DNA of 14,528 nucleotides from JBALVT01 sp045110675 (GCA_045110675.1 JBGCGJ010000085.1:1-14528), one strand, 5' to 3'. Counted from the first letter of the stretch, positions 7,023 to 14,528 are shown. Numbers and translations are program-made. Notes: a model not told the origin generated them from the sequence alone.

Positions 7023-7262
7023 ATGGACAAACCCAACAGAGCAGCAGACACCCCTTTCCCAGTTGAGGTTGAGGCGGGCAAGGCCTATTTCTGGTGCACC
7101 TGTGGTCTTAGTACTGCGCAACCATTTTGCGATGGATCCCACAAGGACAGCGGCTTTTCACCCCTGCGCTACGATGCAGAAAAAGCAGATACGCTGTACT
7201 TTTGCGGTTGTAAAGCAACCGCGAACCAGCCCTTTTGCGATGGCAGTCATAACAACGACTAG
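7023..7262 (+). CDS. Double CDGSH iron-sulfur domain protein
   Basis: A 79-aa soluble protein with two complete CDGSH motifs. The first is C25-x-C27...P-F-C36-D-G-S-H40 (CTCGLSTAQPFCDGSH) and the second C61-x-C63...C72-D-G-S-H76 (CGCKATANQPFCDGSH). Each should bind one [2Fe-2S] cluster by three Cys and one His, as in mitoNEET-related proteins; two motifs in one chain resemble the CISD3/MiNT type. Such proteins transfer electrons or clusters, but no partner is known for this one. I chose the ATG at 7023 because GGAGAG (7013-7018) precedes it closely; an in-frame ATG at 7011 overlaps that site. It is 21 bases ahead of the retropepsin gene and likely opens a five-gene operon. The family is certain, the job unknown. 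Confidence 0.93.
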   Translation: MDKPNRAADTPFPVEVEAGKAYFWCTCGLSTAQPFCDGSHKDSGFSPLRYDAEKADTLYFCGCKATANQPFCDGSHNND

Positions 7263-7283
7263 GCGCGATAACCGGAGTAATTC

Positions 7284-8054
7284 ATGGTTTCGAACAGCAT
7301 CTCAAAATTCGCCCTCGTGGTCGTCTTAGTGTCTTCGCTCGGCTGTGCATCCACCCCTGACTTTCTCAGCCAGCAACAGAGCCTCGAGGCGTCGATGGAG
7401 CAGTGCCTGGCGTCCCAGGCCTTAAGCAGTGAGCAGCTAGTCGCGCAACAATCACAACTTGATGAGATGAAAACCACTCTCACTGGCATTCAAGAAGACA
7501 TAGCCACCCTGGAGACAAGACCAGAGGCAGTTCCTGCAAAAGCAGATACTTCTGCCTGCTCACCGGCTGCGACAGCGCTCACTGATAACACATCAACGAA
7601 ATTGGTGGTGGGACAGCGCGAACAGGTGTGGATAGAGGGTCTTCAGCTTGCCCTCCCCGCCCGCATCGACACCGGCGCAGAAACGGCCTCTATCGATGCA
7701 CGCAATATCGAGTTGTTCGAGCGCAATAGCAAGAGATGGGTGAGATTTGAAATCCTCCACCCCGAAACAAAAGAACCCATCTCAATGGAACGGAAATTAA
7801 AGAGAACCGTTCTTATTACGCAATCTAACAACAGCGAGCCAGAGCGGCGCCGTGTCATCAAACTAGCCATCACGGTTGGCCACATCACCCAGTCAGCCGA
7901 ATTCACCCTGAGCGATCGCAGCCACCTCGACTATCAGGTGTTAATTGGACGGAACATTCTGCAAGACGTTATGATTGTGGATGTTAGCAAACAAAACGCC
8001 GCACCTCCGAAAGAACCTGAAACCGTCTCTAAATCCGATCAGGGAAGTTCATGA
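7284..8054 (+). CDS. Exported retropepsin-like aspartic protease (RimK-associated, 'ATP-dependent zinc protease' family)
   Basis: A 256-aa protein. Residues 8-20 form a signal peptide ending SSLGC with Cys21, a probable lipoprotein attachment site, although Ser rather than Leu at -3 is not ideal. Residues 28-80 are rich in Gln, Glu and Leu and probably form a coiled coil. The catalytic domain (about 107-235) has ARIDTGAETASIDA (126-139), with Asp129 of the D-T-G-A active-site motif typical of retropepsins, and near its end DYQVLIGRNILQD, the usual second landmark. One motif per chain means it should act as a dimer. The family was named an ATP-dependent zinc protease, but its fold is that of retroviral-type aspartic proteases. 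The tail after about 238 is Pro/Lys/Ser-rich. GGAG at 7274-7277 is a good ribosome binding site. The gene overlaps the next by 4 bases (ATGA), implying translational coupling. Confidence 0.9.
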   Translation: MVSNSISKFALVVVLVSSLGCASTPDFLSQQQSLEASMEQCLASQALSSEQLVAQQSQLDEMKTTLTGIQEDIATLETRPEAVPAKADTSACSPAATALTDNTSTKLVVGQREQVWIEGLQLALPARIDTGAETASIDARNIELFERNSKRWVRFEILHPETKEPISMERKLKRTVLITQSNNSEPERRRVIKLAITVGHITQSAEFTLSDRSHLDYQVLIGRNILQDVMIVDVSKQNAAPPKEPETVSKSDQGSS

Positions 8055-9562
8055 CCCACAGGGGAGCGTTCTACGCGATGGTATTTATCATCGCATCGAT
8101 CGGGTTGATACTCGCCTGGCTTAGACATGTTGAAACTGGCATACCTTTTAATCCAGGCAAAGAGAAAGCGGTTTGGTTGGTCGAGGCAAGAATCGATTTC
8201 CGAGCGACAGACGCACCGGTAACCGCCAGCCTCGGCCTGCCGAACGCGACACCGGGGTTCAGACTTTTCACCGAACAAGCCGCATCACCGGGATACGGAT
8301 ACTCCGTTATTATGGATAACGGCGACCGACGTGGCGAGTGGACCCGGCGCTCTGCCAACGGAGAACAGTCTCTTTATTACACCGCACAATTTGAAGAAAC
8401 CGAAGACGCGGGTCCATCAGCAGATGACACTCCAAAAAAAATCAAAACGGTATTCTGGGATGATGCAGAACGCATCGCTGCAGAGCATATACTCGAAAGA
8501 GCGCAAGCCACATCGAGCACGCCGGACAGTTTGACCAGAGAGCTGATTAAGTCGCTGAACATGGGCGATCAGGACCAAAATACAGCGCTACTGCTCGCCC
8601 AGGAAGACAACAAAGCCGACCTACTGATTAAACTCCTCAGTTCTGCGGAGGTATCATCCCGCTCGGTGTTGGGCCTGTATCTGGAAGATGCCAGACGCAG
8701 GCAACAGCTTACCCCGATGGTAGAGATTTATACCGAAGGAGGATGGCTGCTGTTCAATCCTGAAACCGGGGATTCAGGTGTCCCGGGCAATCTGTTGCTT
8801 TGGCACAGAGGTGGAGAATCACTGCTGGATGTCACAGGTGGACGGCGGTCACGAGTCAGTTTTTCAATGATTCGCCAAACAGTGCCTGCGCTGCAAATGG
8901 CCGCGGTGAAGGACAGCCAGAGTATCTTTTCAATTATCGGTGTTCACCACCTGCCAATCGAAGAACAGAGTATGTTCAAACTGCTACTGCTACTGCCACT
9001 GGGCGCGGCGGTGGTCGTGTTCATGCGAGTCATTGTTGGGTTGCAAACCGCCGGCACGTTCATGCCCATTCTCATCTCTCTGTCGTTCCTGCAGACGTCT
9101 CTTGTCCCGGGGCTAATCGGCTTTGTCAGCGTGGTGGGTTTCGGTTTGCTGCTGCGAACATTTTTATCGAAATTGAATCTACTGCTGGTTGCGCGAATCG
9201 CTATTCTGTTGGTGCTGGTTATCTTTCTCATTTCCGCCCTCAGTATCATCGGCTATCAGCTCGGCTACAGCACCGGCATGACGATCACGTTTTTCCCGAT
9301 GATCATCATTGCCTGGACTATCGAAAGAATGTCGATCCTATGGGAAGAGGAAGGCCCAAAAGAAGTGTTTATACAAGGTGGCGGAAGCCTGATTGTAGCG
9401 GTCATTGCGTTTTTAATGATGCAAGCGGCGCTCGTCAACCACCTCACTTTTAACTTCCCGGAACTCAATTTGGTGTTGCTGGCGGCGATTCTCATCATGG
9501 GTCAGTACACAGGCTACAAGTTGTCGGAACTTAGACGTTTTCGTGCCATGGATGAGGCTTAA
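8051..9562 (+). CDS. Inactive transglutaminase-like domain fused to seven transmembrane helices
   Basis: A 503-aa inner-membrane protein. An N-terminal helix (about 8-24) leads to a large extracytoplasmic region (25-305), then a hydrophobic half with about seven helices (roughly 308-327, 333-350, 352-370, 376-400, 408-422, 445-463, 472-486). This matches the family described as an inactive transglutaminase fused to 7 TM helices. The region MVEIYTEGGWLLFNPETG (223-240) aligns with the transglutaminase core around its His and Asp, but His is replaced (Pro/Met in TPMVEIY) and Asp is Asn236. The whole protein contains no cysteine, so a Cys nucleophile is impossible. It probably binds peptides or signals rather than catalysing. 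It is locked between the retropepsin (4-base overlap) and the ATP-grasp gene (5-base gap), the order known for this trio. Confidence 0.9.
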   Translation: MTHRGAFYAMVFIIASIGLILAWLRHVETGIPFNPGKEKAVWLVEARIDFRATDAPVTASLGLPNATPGFRLFTEQAASPGYGYSVIMDNGDRRGEWTRRSANGEQSLYYTAQFEETEDAGPSADDTPKKIKTVFWDDAERIAAEHILERAQATSSTPDSLTRELIKSLNMGDQDQNTALLLAQEDNKADLLIKLLSSAEVSSRSVLGLYLEDARRRQQLTPMVEIYTEGGWLLFNPETGDSGVPGNLLLWHRGGESLLDVTGGRRSRVSFSMIRQTVPALQMAAVKDSQSIFSIIGVHHLPIEEQSMFKLLLLLPLGAAVVVFMRVIVGLQTAGTFMPILISLSFLQTSLVPGLIGFVSVVGFGLLLRTFLSKLNLLLVARIAILLVLVIFLISALSIIGYQLGYSTGMTITFFPMIIIAWTIERMSILWEEEGPKEVFIQGGGSLIVAVIAFLMMQAALVNHLTFNFPELNLVLLAAILIMGQYTGYKLSELRRFRAMDEA

Positions 9563-9567
9563 ACCGC

Positions 9568-10512
9568 ATGGGATGGATCAGTCCTGGGCGTCTCACCCAA
9601 CTCGGTATGCTTGGCATGAATGCACGCAACCTGGAGTTTATTGCCCGCTACAATGATCGCAGTCTATACCCACTGGTAGACAACAAACTCAAAACCAAAA
9701 TACTTGCCGAAGAGTTCGGGGTTCCCACTCCGGCGTTGCAATTCGTGGTTAAAGAACAGCACGAAATTAATCACATTGAAGACCAATTGTCGGAGCGTGA
9801 GAACTTTGTGCTCAAGCCCGCCAAGGGCTCTGGTGGTAAAGGCATACTCGTGATCACCGGTAGGGACGAAAGCCGTTTCGTAAAAAGTTCAGGAGCCTCA
9901 CTGGAAATCTCAGACTTACGCAGGCACATGAGCAACACCTTGGCGGGCCTTTATTCTCTAGGGGGAAATCCGGATATAGTATTGATAGAAGACTTAATCT
10001 CTTTCGACAAAAGTTTTGTCGGCTATTCACACGAAGGTGTTCCCGATATCCGAATTATTGTGTTCAAAGGCTATCCCGTCATGGCTATGCTGCGCCTCGC
10101 CACTCACGAATCCGATGGCAAGGCCAATTTACACCAGGGTGCTGTAGGCGTTGGGCTCGCCCTTGACGATGGTCGCTGTCTGAACGCCGTGCAATTTTCC
10201 CAAAAAATAACCGCTCACCCGGACACCCAAAAGTCCCTGCATGAAATTAGTATCGATAACTGGAAAAACATATTGCTGTTGGCTGCACGCTGCTGTGATA
10301 TGACGGGCCTGGGCTATCTGGGAACCGATCTGGTGCTCGATAGTACGCGCGGCCCGCAGTTACTCGAACTCAATGCACGCCCAGGCCTGGCAATCCAGAT
10401 TGCCAATGGCATTGGATTACTACCTCGCCTGAGACACATTGAACGCCTTTCTCGCAGGATGCACACTGACGCGGAACAACGTGTGGACTACGTCATGGAG
10501 GCGTTTGCATAA
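9568..10512 (+). CDS. RimK-related ATP-grasp ligase (alpha-L-glutamate ligase-like)
   Basis: A 314-aa cytosolic ATP-grasp enzyme, predicted to join a carboxylate to an amine through an acyl phosphate (peptide or isopeptide bond). Seen: NDRSLYPLVDNKLKTKILAEE (about 29-49), the conserved N-terminal segment of this branch; the flexible glycine-rich ATP loop VLKPAKGSGGKGILVI (81-96); DIRIIVFKGYPVMAMLRL (160-177); the HQGAVGVGL segment (189-197); and the metal/phosphate-binding LLELNARPG (265-273) with Glu267 and Asn269, preceded by Asp254. It fits the RimK-related branch that travels with retropepsin and 7TM-transglutaminase genes rather than RimK itself, because the N-terminal RimK domain is missing. 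The substrate is unknown. The ATG at 9568 has GAGG about 10 bases upstream inside the preceding gene. It is very likely co-translated with that gene. Confidence 0.92.
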   Translation: MGWISPGRLTQLGMLGMNARNLEFIARYNDRSLYPLVDNKLKTKILAEEFGVPTPALQFVVKEQHEINHIEDQLSERENFVLKPAKGSGGKGILVITGRDESRFVKSSGASLEISDLRRHMSNTLAGLYSLGGNPDIVLIEDLISFDKSFVGYSHEGVPDIRIIVFKGYPVMAMLRLATHESDGKANLHQGAVGVGLALDDGRCLNAVQFSQKITAHPDTQKSLHEISIDNWKNILLLAARCCDMTGLGYLGTDLVLDSTRGPQLLELNARPGLAIQIANGIGLLPRLRHIERLSRRMHTDAEQRVDYVMEAFA

Positions 10513-10569
10513 CTCCCGCCAGTCGTGGCAAGCTGCAAACCTGAACGCCAATTCTTAACAGATCTACTA

Positions 10570-11238
10570 ATGCAACGATTTAAAACTATCACGCAACGCG
10601 CGAGCGATCGTCACGGCGGCGATGCCGCACTAAAAAAACTCATGCCCAAAGTTCGCAGCGCCCGAGCGATCGCGGCCACCGGCGACGATCGTTATCTATC
10701 CGAAATGACACGCTGCATATTTCAAGCCGGATTTGTGTGGCGGGTGGTCAACCATAAATGGGACGATTTCGAAGATGTATTCTTCGGTTTTCCTCCAGAA
10801 AAAATCGTTATGTTGAGCCCGGAACAAATCGAGAAATTTGGCAAAAACAAACGCATTATCCGCAATATGCAAAAAATAGTGGCTGTGCAAGACAACGCCC
10901 AATTCATCCTGGATATACAAAAAGAGCATGGTAGCTTTGGCAAGTTCATCGCCAAATGGCCGTCAGATAATCTGATCGAGTTGCTAGCCTACATGAAAAA
11001 ACACGGCAGCAGGCTCGGCGACATGACAGGACAAAGAGTGCTGCGAAATATGGGAAGAGATACCTTCGTTCTGACAGGTGATGTGATTCGCACGCTGCAA
11101 CACGCCGGATTGGACATCGGCAACACCCCCACCAGCAAACGGGAGCTTGGACTCATTCAGGATACATTCAATCGTTGGCATGGTGAGACAAATCTACCCT
11201 ATAGCCATATCAGTCGGATCTGCGCCTGCTCCCTGTGA
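10570..11238 (+). CDS. Divergent DNA-3-methyladenine glycosylase I-like protein
   Basis: A 222-aa protein related to the Tag family (base excision of 3-methyladenine). Shared with E. coli Tag: a QAG-x-x-W motif (QAGFVW, 52-57; Tag QAGLSW), the following region ending in RNMQKIVAVQDNAQFI (98-113; Tag HRGKIQAIIGNARAYL) and FVLTGDVIRTLQHAGL (166-181; Tag FVGTSICYSFMQACGL). Differences: no N-terminal Cys or YHDNEW segment, the Tag base-contacting Glu38 position is Cys49, and the C-terminal zinc-ligand pattern is altered (H213, C218, C220 present in YSHISRICACSL). It may be a different subgroup with its own specificity. I chose the ATG at 10570; a GTG at 10525 extends the frame by 15 residues without family support. 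It lies 57 bases after the ATP-grasp gene, possibly the last gene of that operon but perhaps a bystander. Confidence 0.82.
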   Translation: MQRFKTITQRASDRHGGDAALKKLMPKVRSARAIAATGDDRYLSEMTRCIFQAGFVWRVVNHKWDDFEDVFFGFPPEKIVMLSPEQIEKFGKNKRIIRNMQKIVAVQDNAQFILDIQKEHGSFGKFIAKWPSDNLIELLAYMKKHGSRLGDMTGQRVLRNMGRDTFVLTGDVIRTLQHAGLDIGNTPTSKRELGLIQDTFNRWHGETNLPYSHISRICACSL

Positions 11239-11251
11239 GGTGCAGTTTTTC

Positions 11252-12283
11252 TCAGGGCCTCGTCAGCGCGTGACTAACGAATAACATGGCGGAAATCAAA
11301 ACCATTGCGCCGCTTTGATGGGCAGCTGCAACCGGCACCGCCACGTGCAGCAGCAAGGTACTTATTCCCAAGATGATCTGGGCAAGCAAAGCCACCACCA
11401 GCAAAATTGCGCCGACACGGGCCCTACTGATTTCCGCACTTCTATAAACCATAAATGCAAAACTGATAATCAACACAAAGAGCAAATAGGCGAACATACG
11501 ATGGTTGAACTGAATCGTCGTAATATCTTCAAACGCGTCCAGCCAAGCTGGGGTGCCAGCGTATATTTGCGCGGGAATAAACGAATTACCCATTAGCGGC
11601 CAGGTATTGTAAGCGAAGCCAGCGTCAGTACCCGCCACCAGGCCGCCAGAGAGAATCATCAGAAAAATGAGGCCCAGCAGTGCCAGGGAATACCCGGCGA
11701 AGGGCCGCGGCTTAGTATTGCCCGACGCCTCCTTCGACAACCGCAAATCAAATATCACCCAGAGCATGTAGGCATAGATCAACACGGCAACACCCAGGTG
11801 TGCCGTGAGGCGATACTGGCTGACATAGGGATCGCTAACCAGACCACTCTTGACCATGTACCAGCCCAGCAAACCCTGGAACCCACCGAGAAAAAACAAC
11901 ACGATCAGTTTGGGCATCAAACCGGGGCGAATGCGTTTTTTAAGCGCAAAATACAAAAAAGGAAAGAAAAATAGAACGCCTATAAGGCGGCCAAGTACCC
12001 GATGCAGATACTCGTACATAAAAATGCTTTTGAAACCGTCCAGGGTCATACCCAGGTTAATTTTCTGGTATTCGGGAAACTGTTTATATTTTGCAAAGGT
12101 ATCCAACCAAGCTTGTTCGGACAGGGGTGGGATTACACCTACCAGAGGTTTCCACTCCACCATCGACAGTCCGGAATTGGTCAAGCGAGTGATCCCGCCT
12201 AACAGAATCATGCCCAAAATGACCATCGCACACAGAATAAGCCAGTTGGCGATTTGTCTGTCGTAGATTTTTTGCTGAGTCAT
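11252..12283 (-). CDS. ctaA: Heme A synthase (COX15/CtaA family)
   Basis: Inner-membrane heme O oxidase that turns heme O into heme A for aa3-type cytochrome c oxidases. The 343-aa protein has about eight hydrophobic spans (near 13-29, 98-113, 124-140, 160-178, 198-216, 264-281, 288-308 and 315-337). The four conserved heme-ligand histidines are present: EYLHR (His94), RLTAHLG (His162), QFNHRM (His261) and AAHQSG (His322). Family motifs GGITRLTNSGLSMVEWKP (29-46) and VAGTDAGFAYNTWPLM (216-231) are intact. I start at ATG 12281-12283, the usual N-terminus; the frame is open to a TTG at 12352 but that extension has no support. No clear Shine-Dalgarno is seen. No oxidase or ctaB gene is in this window, so it stands apart from its usual partners. 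Divergent from uup; ends 13 bases from the glycosylase gene. Confidence 0.95.
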   Translation of the reverse strand: MTQQKIYDRQIANWLILCAMVILGMILLGGITRLTNSGLSMVEWKPLVGVIPPLSEQAWLDTFAKYKQFPEYQKINLGMTLDGFKSIFMYEYLHRVLGRLIGVLFFFPFLYFALKKRIRPGLMPKLIVLFFLGGFQGLLGWYMVKSGLVSDPYVSQYRLTAHLGVAVLIYAYMLWVIFDLRLSKEASGNTKPRPFAGYSLALLGLIFLMILSGGLVAGTDAGFAYNTWPLMGNSFIPAQIYAGTPAWLDAFEDITTIQFNHRMFAYLLFVLIISFAFMVYRSAEISRARVGAILLVVALLAQIILGISTLLLHVAVPVAAAHQSGAMVLISAMLFVSHALTRP

Positions 12284-12356
12284 TGCTGGATCACACGCTT
12301 GAATGATCCCCAATAATACTTGAAAGCCGCCGGTTAACGGAAGTAAAAGCAAACCA

Positions 12357-12365
12357 TGCTAGAAT
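12357..12365 (+). promoter_or_regulatory. Probable extended -10 promoter of uup
   Basis: TGCTAGAAT is an extended -10 element (TGn plus TAGAAT, 5 of 6 matches to TATAAT), 33 bases before the uup ATG. The -35 region is weak: TTAACG (12334-12339) is 20 bases away, which is acceptable only because extended -10 promoters depend less on it. It lies in the 115-base gap divergent from ctaA. Confidence 0.5.
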
Positions 12366-12398
12366 GCGCAGCGAAAATTTTGGAGCTAACCTCGACCC

Positions 12399-14306
12399 AT
12401 GCCACTACTAAAACTAGATGCCGCCTCGCTGCAGTATGGAACGCATGTTCTGCTCGATGCGGTGGACTTTAAGCTCACAAAGGGTGACAAAGTAGGCCTA
12501 CTGGGGCGAAACGGCGTGGGGAAAACGACGCTTCTTAAAGTCTTGGCCGGCGATATCAATCCCGATTCCGGTGAGCGCTGGCTGCGCCCGGGAATACGTA
12601 TGGCGTGGCTGCAACAAACTCTACCTCCAGCCGACAATCAAAGCGTTTACGATGTTGTCGCTTCGGGCCTTGCAGAGGCGGGAGAATTACTCACCCAATA
12701 CCACCATCTATTATTGGATGGCGAGAATACCGATATGGTCGCTCTCGCAAGGGTGCAGGAAAAACTCGAAGCACACGACGGCTGGCAGCTGCAAACCCAA
12801 GTCGAGACTACCATCAGCCAACTGCAGTTACCCGGTGATGCAAACATGTCGGAGTTGTCAGGGGGCTGGCGTCGCCGAGTTGCTTTAGCTCAAGCACTGG
12901 TGAGTCAACCAGACATCCTGCTATTGGATGAACCCACAAACCACCTTGATATACCGGCCATCGCCTGGCTGGAAGAGCAGTTGAGAAACTATACCGGCGC
13001 ACTCATTTTAATTACCCACGACCGGCGGTTTCTGCAAAACGTCGCCAATCAGATGTGTGAACTCGACCGCGGCCACCTCACCCAATGGAAGGGAGACTAT
13101 CAGGGTTTCCTGCGTCATCGAGAACATCAGCTTCTCGCCGAAGAACGCGCAAACGAATTGTTCGACAAGAGACTCGCAGAAGAAGAGGTCTGGATCCGTC
13201 AGGGTATCAAAGCGCGTCGCACTCGCAATGAGGGGAGAGTGAGAGCTCTGGAGGCCATGCGCGAAGAGCGCGGTGCCCGTCGCGAGCGAACGGGGAGTGC
13301 CAAGTTCAACCTAGAAGGAGCGAGTAAATCCGGGAAAATCGTCGCTGAACTCAATAAGGTGAGCCATCGCTTTGGCGATAACGTCATACTGGATAATTTC
13401 TCCACCATCATCCAACGCAAAGACCGCATTGGACTCGTCGGCGCCAACGGGGCGGGAAAATCCACTCTGGTCAAAATCCTCCTGGGCCAGTTGCAACCCA
13501 CAGAAGGCGAGGTAAAGTTTGGCAGCAAACTTGAAATTGCCTACTCCGATCAGCTGCGCGATCACCTTGAGCCTGAAAAAAATCTGATTGATAACGTCTG
13601 TGGCGGACAGGAGTTTATTGAAATGAATGGCAAACGCCGCCACGCAATATCCTACCTGGGCGATTTTCTGTTTACTCCTGAACGTGTTCGCACCCCTGTT
13701 AAGGCGCTATCGGGAGGGGAGCAAAACCGAGCAGTGCTGGCAAAACTGTTTAGCAAGCCAGCGAATCTACTGGTACTGGATGAACCTACCAATGATCTGG
13801 ATATTGAAACACTGGAACTGCTGGAAGATATTCTGTTGAATTTTGATGGCACCGTCCTTCTGGTGAGCCACGATCGAGATTTTATGGACAACGTGATTAC
13901 CAGCTTGATCGTGCTGGAAGGGAATGGTGTCATTTCAGAGCACGTCGGAGGCTACAGCGACTGGGAAGCCCACGGGGGAAGACTTCCCGACCCCACCTCC
14001 CCCGTCGCAGACAGTAACCCACCTGCTGAAACTGCGCTTGCACCGGAGCCTCAAAGTACAAACTCAAAGAAAGCGGAGCAGAAACCTAAACTCTCCTACA
14101 AAGATCAACGTGAGTTGGAACAACTTCCCGAACTGATAGAGCAATTCGAAGAGCAGCAAAGCAAACTCGAGAAAAAGATTTCTGAGCCTGATTTTTACAG
14201 CTCAGAGCAGACGCAGGTAGCGGCCGTGCTAAAAGAGCTCGCCGACGTCCAAGCCAAACTGGAAAGCACCTTTACGCGCTGGGAAATTCTGGATAGCGGA
14301 GGCTAG
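12399..14306 (+). CDS. uup: ABC-F family ATPase Uup
   Basis: A cytosolic ABC-F protein of 635 aa, linked in E. coli to ribosome function, branched DNA intermediates and precise transposon excision. Cassette 1: Walker A GRNGVGKT (36-43), signature LSGGWRRR (153-160), Walker B DILLLDEP (172-179), His207 in ITHDR. The linker has the Uup hallmark WIRQGIKARRTRNEGRVRAL (265-284). Cassette 2: Walker A GANGAGKS (348-355), signature LSGGEQNR (437-444), Walker B LLVLDEP (457-463), VSHDRDF (489-495). A Pro/Ser-rich spacer (about 525-565) leads to a charged C-terminal coiled coil (about 568-632) matching the DNA-binding C-terminal domain of Uup. The nearest ribosome binding site, GGAG at 12382-12385, is 13 bases from the ATG, longer than usual. 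Converges on the aminotransferase gene with a 6-base gap. Confidence 0.96.
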   Translation: MPLLKLDAASLQYGTHVLLDAVDFKLTKGDKVGLLGRNGVGKTTLLKVLAGDINPDSGERWLRPGIRMAWLQQTLPPADNQSVYDVVASGLAEAGELLTQYHHLLLDGENTDMVALARVQEKLEAHDGWQLQTQVETTISQLQLPGDANMSELSGGWRRRVALAQALVSQPDILLLDEPTNHLDIPAIAWLEEQLRNYTGALILITHDRRFLQNVANQMCELDRGHLTQWKGDYQGFLRHREHQLLAEERANELFDKRLAEEEVWIRQGIKARRTRNEGRVRALEAMREERGARRERTGSAKFNLEGASKSGKIVAELNKVSHRFGDNVILDNFSTIIQRKDRIGLVGANGAGKSTLVKILLGQLQPTEGEVKFGSKLEIAYSDQLRDHLEPEKNLIDNVCGGQEFIEMNGKRRHAISYLGDFLFTPERVRTPVKALSGGEQNRAVLAKLFSKPANLLVLDEPTNDLDIETLELLEDILLNFDGTVLLVSHDRDFMDNVITSLIVLEGNGVISEHVGGYSDWEAHGGRLPDPTSPVADSNPPAETALAPEPQSTNSKKAEQKPKLSYKDQRELEQLPELIEQFEEQQSKLEKKISEPDFYSSEQTQVAAVLKELADVQAKLESTFTRWEILDSGG

Positions 14307-14312
14307 CTCTAC

Positions 14313-14528
14313 CTAAAGTACGTTGCCAATAGATTGAGCCAGATAATCGATATTGCTGGCATTCACCCCGGCGACATTAATTCGCGAAGAGTCCAGCATA
14401 TACACACTGTAATCCTCTCGCAGGGCTCGAGTCTGATCTTGAGTTAAGCCCAAAAAGGAAAACATTCCCTTTTCTTTGGCGATAAACCCAAAGTCTCTGT
14501 CGCCAACGGCATTGAGCTTGCTCACCAG
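14313..14528 (-). CDS. Aspartate/aromatic aminotransferase, class I (C-terminal end, cut by window edge)
   Basis: The last 71 codons of a PLP-dependent aminotransferase of the AspC/TyrB group, which moves amino groups between aspartate or aromatic amino acids and 2-oxoglutarate. Seen: RDFGFIAKEKGMFSFLGLT, matching the RDFSFI-x4-GMFSFSGLT segment of E. coli AspC; ALREDYSVYMLDSSRINVAG, with the arginine that binds the substrate carboxylate (Arg386 in the usual numbering, in SSRINVAG); and the closing ASNIDYLAQSIGNVL. The frame is open through the right edge (the codon there is CTG), so the gene starts outside. The PLP lysine is outside, so AspC and TyrB cannot be told apart. It converges on uup. 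Confidence 0.93.
   Translation of the reverse strand: MVSKLNAVGDRDFGFIAKEKGMFSFLGLTQDQTRALREDYSVYMLDSSRINVAGVNASNIDYLAQSIGNVL

Noticed and set aside
8800..9453. A 217-residue plus-strand open frame inside the 7TM gene
   Set aside because: It is another frame of a well-supported membrane protein gene; its product is rich in His, Arg, Cys and Pro and matches no family.
11231..11257. Possible terminator hairpin between the glycosylase gene and ctaA
   Set aside because: CCCTG/GAG can pair with CTCAGGG only with a 2-base bulge, and the T-run lies in the loop rather than after the stem.
11850..12266. A 138-residue plus-strand open frame opposite ctaA
   Set aside because: Antisense to conserved heme A synthase sequence; the composition is typical of a shadow of a membrane gene.

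Overview
The window reads as ordinary chromosome from a gammaproteobacterium with moderate GC content. The basis is the gene content: close relatives of E. coli RecQ, PpnP, YbiT, Uup and an AspC/TyrB-type aminotransferase, together with a RIO-family kinase, heme A synthase and a RimK-related ATP-grasp/retropepsin/7TM cluster that is common in aquatic gammaproteobacteria. A marine member of a Cellvibrio/Alteromonas-like group is a guess; the genus cannot be read from the sequence. I see no insertion sequence, phage gene, CRISPR array, tRNA or rRNA. Coding density is high and no gene-free stretch exceeds about 300 bases.

Left part (1-4830): the N-terminal two thirds of recQ runs off the left edge on the minus strand. 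Divergent from it is a RIO-family kinase gene. A very long, near-perfect inverted repeat of unknown role (2050-2131) follows, then the small nucleoside phosphorylase gene ppnP with a strong intrinsic terminator, and then the ABC-F ATPase gene ybiT. ybiT converges on msrA, which encodes an exported methionine sulfoxide reductase.

Middle part (4890-11238): a minus-strand two-gene unit encodes a membrane fatty acid desaturase and, 8 bases behind it, a xylose-isomerase-like TIM-barrel enzyme. Divergent from it is a tight plus-strand run of five genes. In order they encode a double-CDGSH iron-sulfur protein, an exported retropepsin-like protease that is probably a lipoprotein, a membrane protein with a degenerate transglutaminase domain plus seven C-terminal helices, a RimK-related ATP-grasp ligase, and a divergent 3-methyladenine DNA glycosylase-like protein. 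The middle three are a known conserved trio whose substrate I cannot name. They pair a peptide-bond-forming enzyme with a protease and a membrane receptor or scaffold, and are the best candidate here for an incompletely described system.

Right part (11252-14528): heme A synthase (ctaA) on the minus strand is divergent from uup, a second ABC-F gene. uup converges on the C-terminal end of an aromatic/aspartate aminotransferase gene that runs off the right edge.

Start codons were reassigned where homology or ribosome binding sites called for it: GTG for ppnP, TTG for ybiT, and internal ATGs for the CDGSH, glycosylase and ctaA genes.
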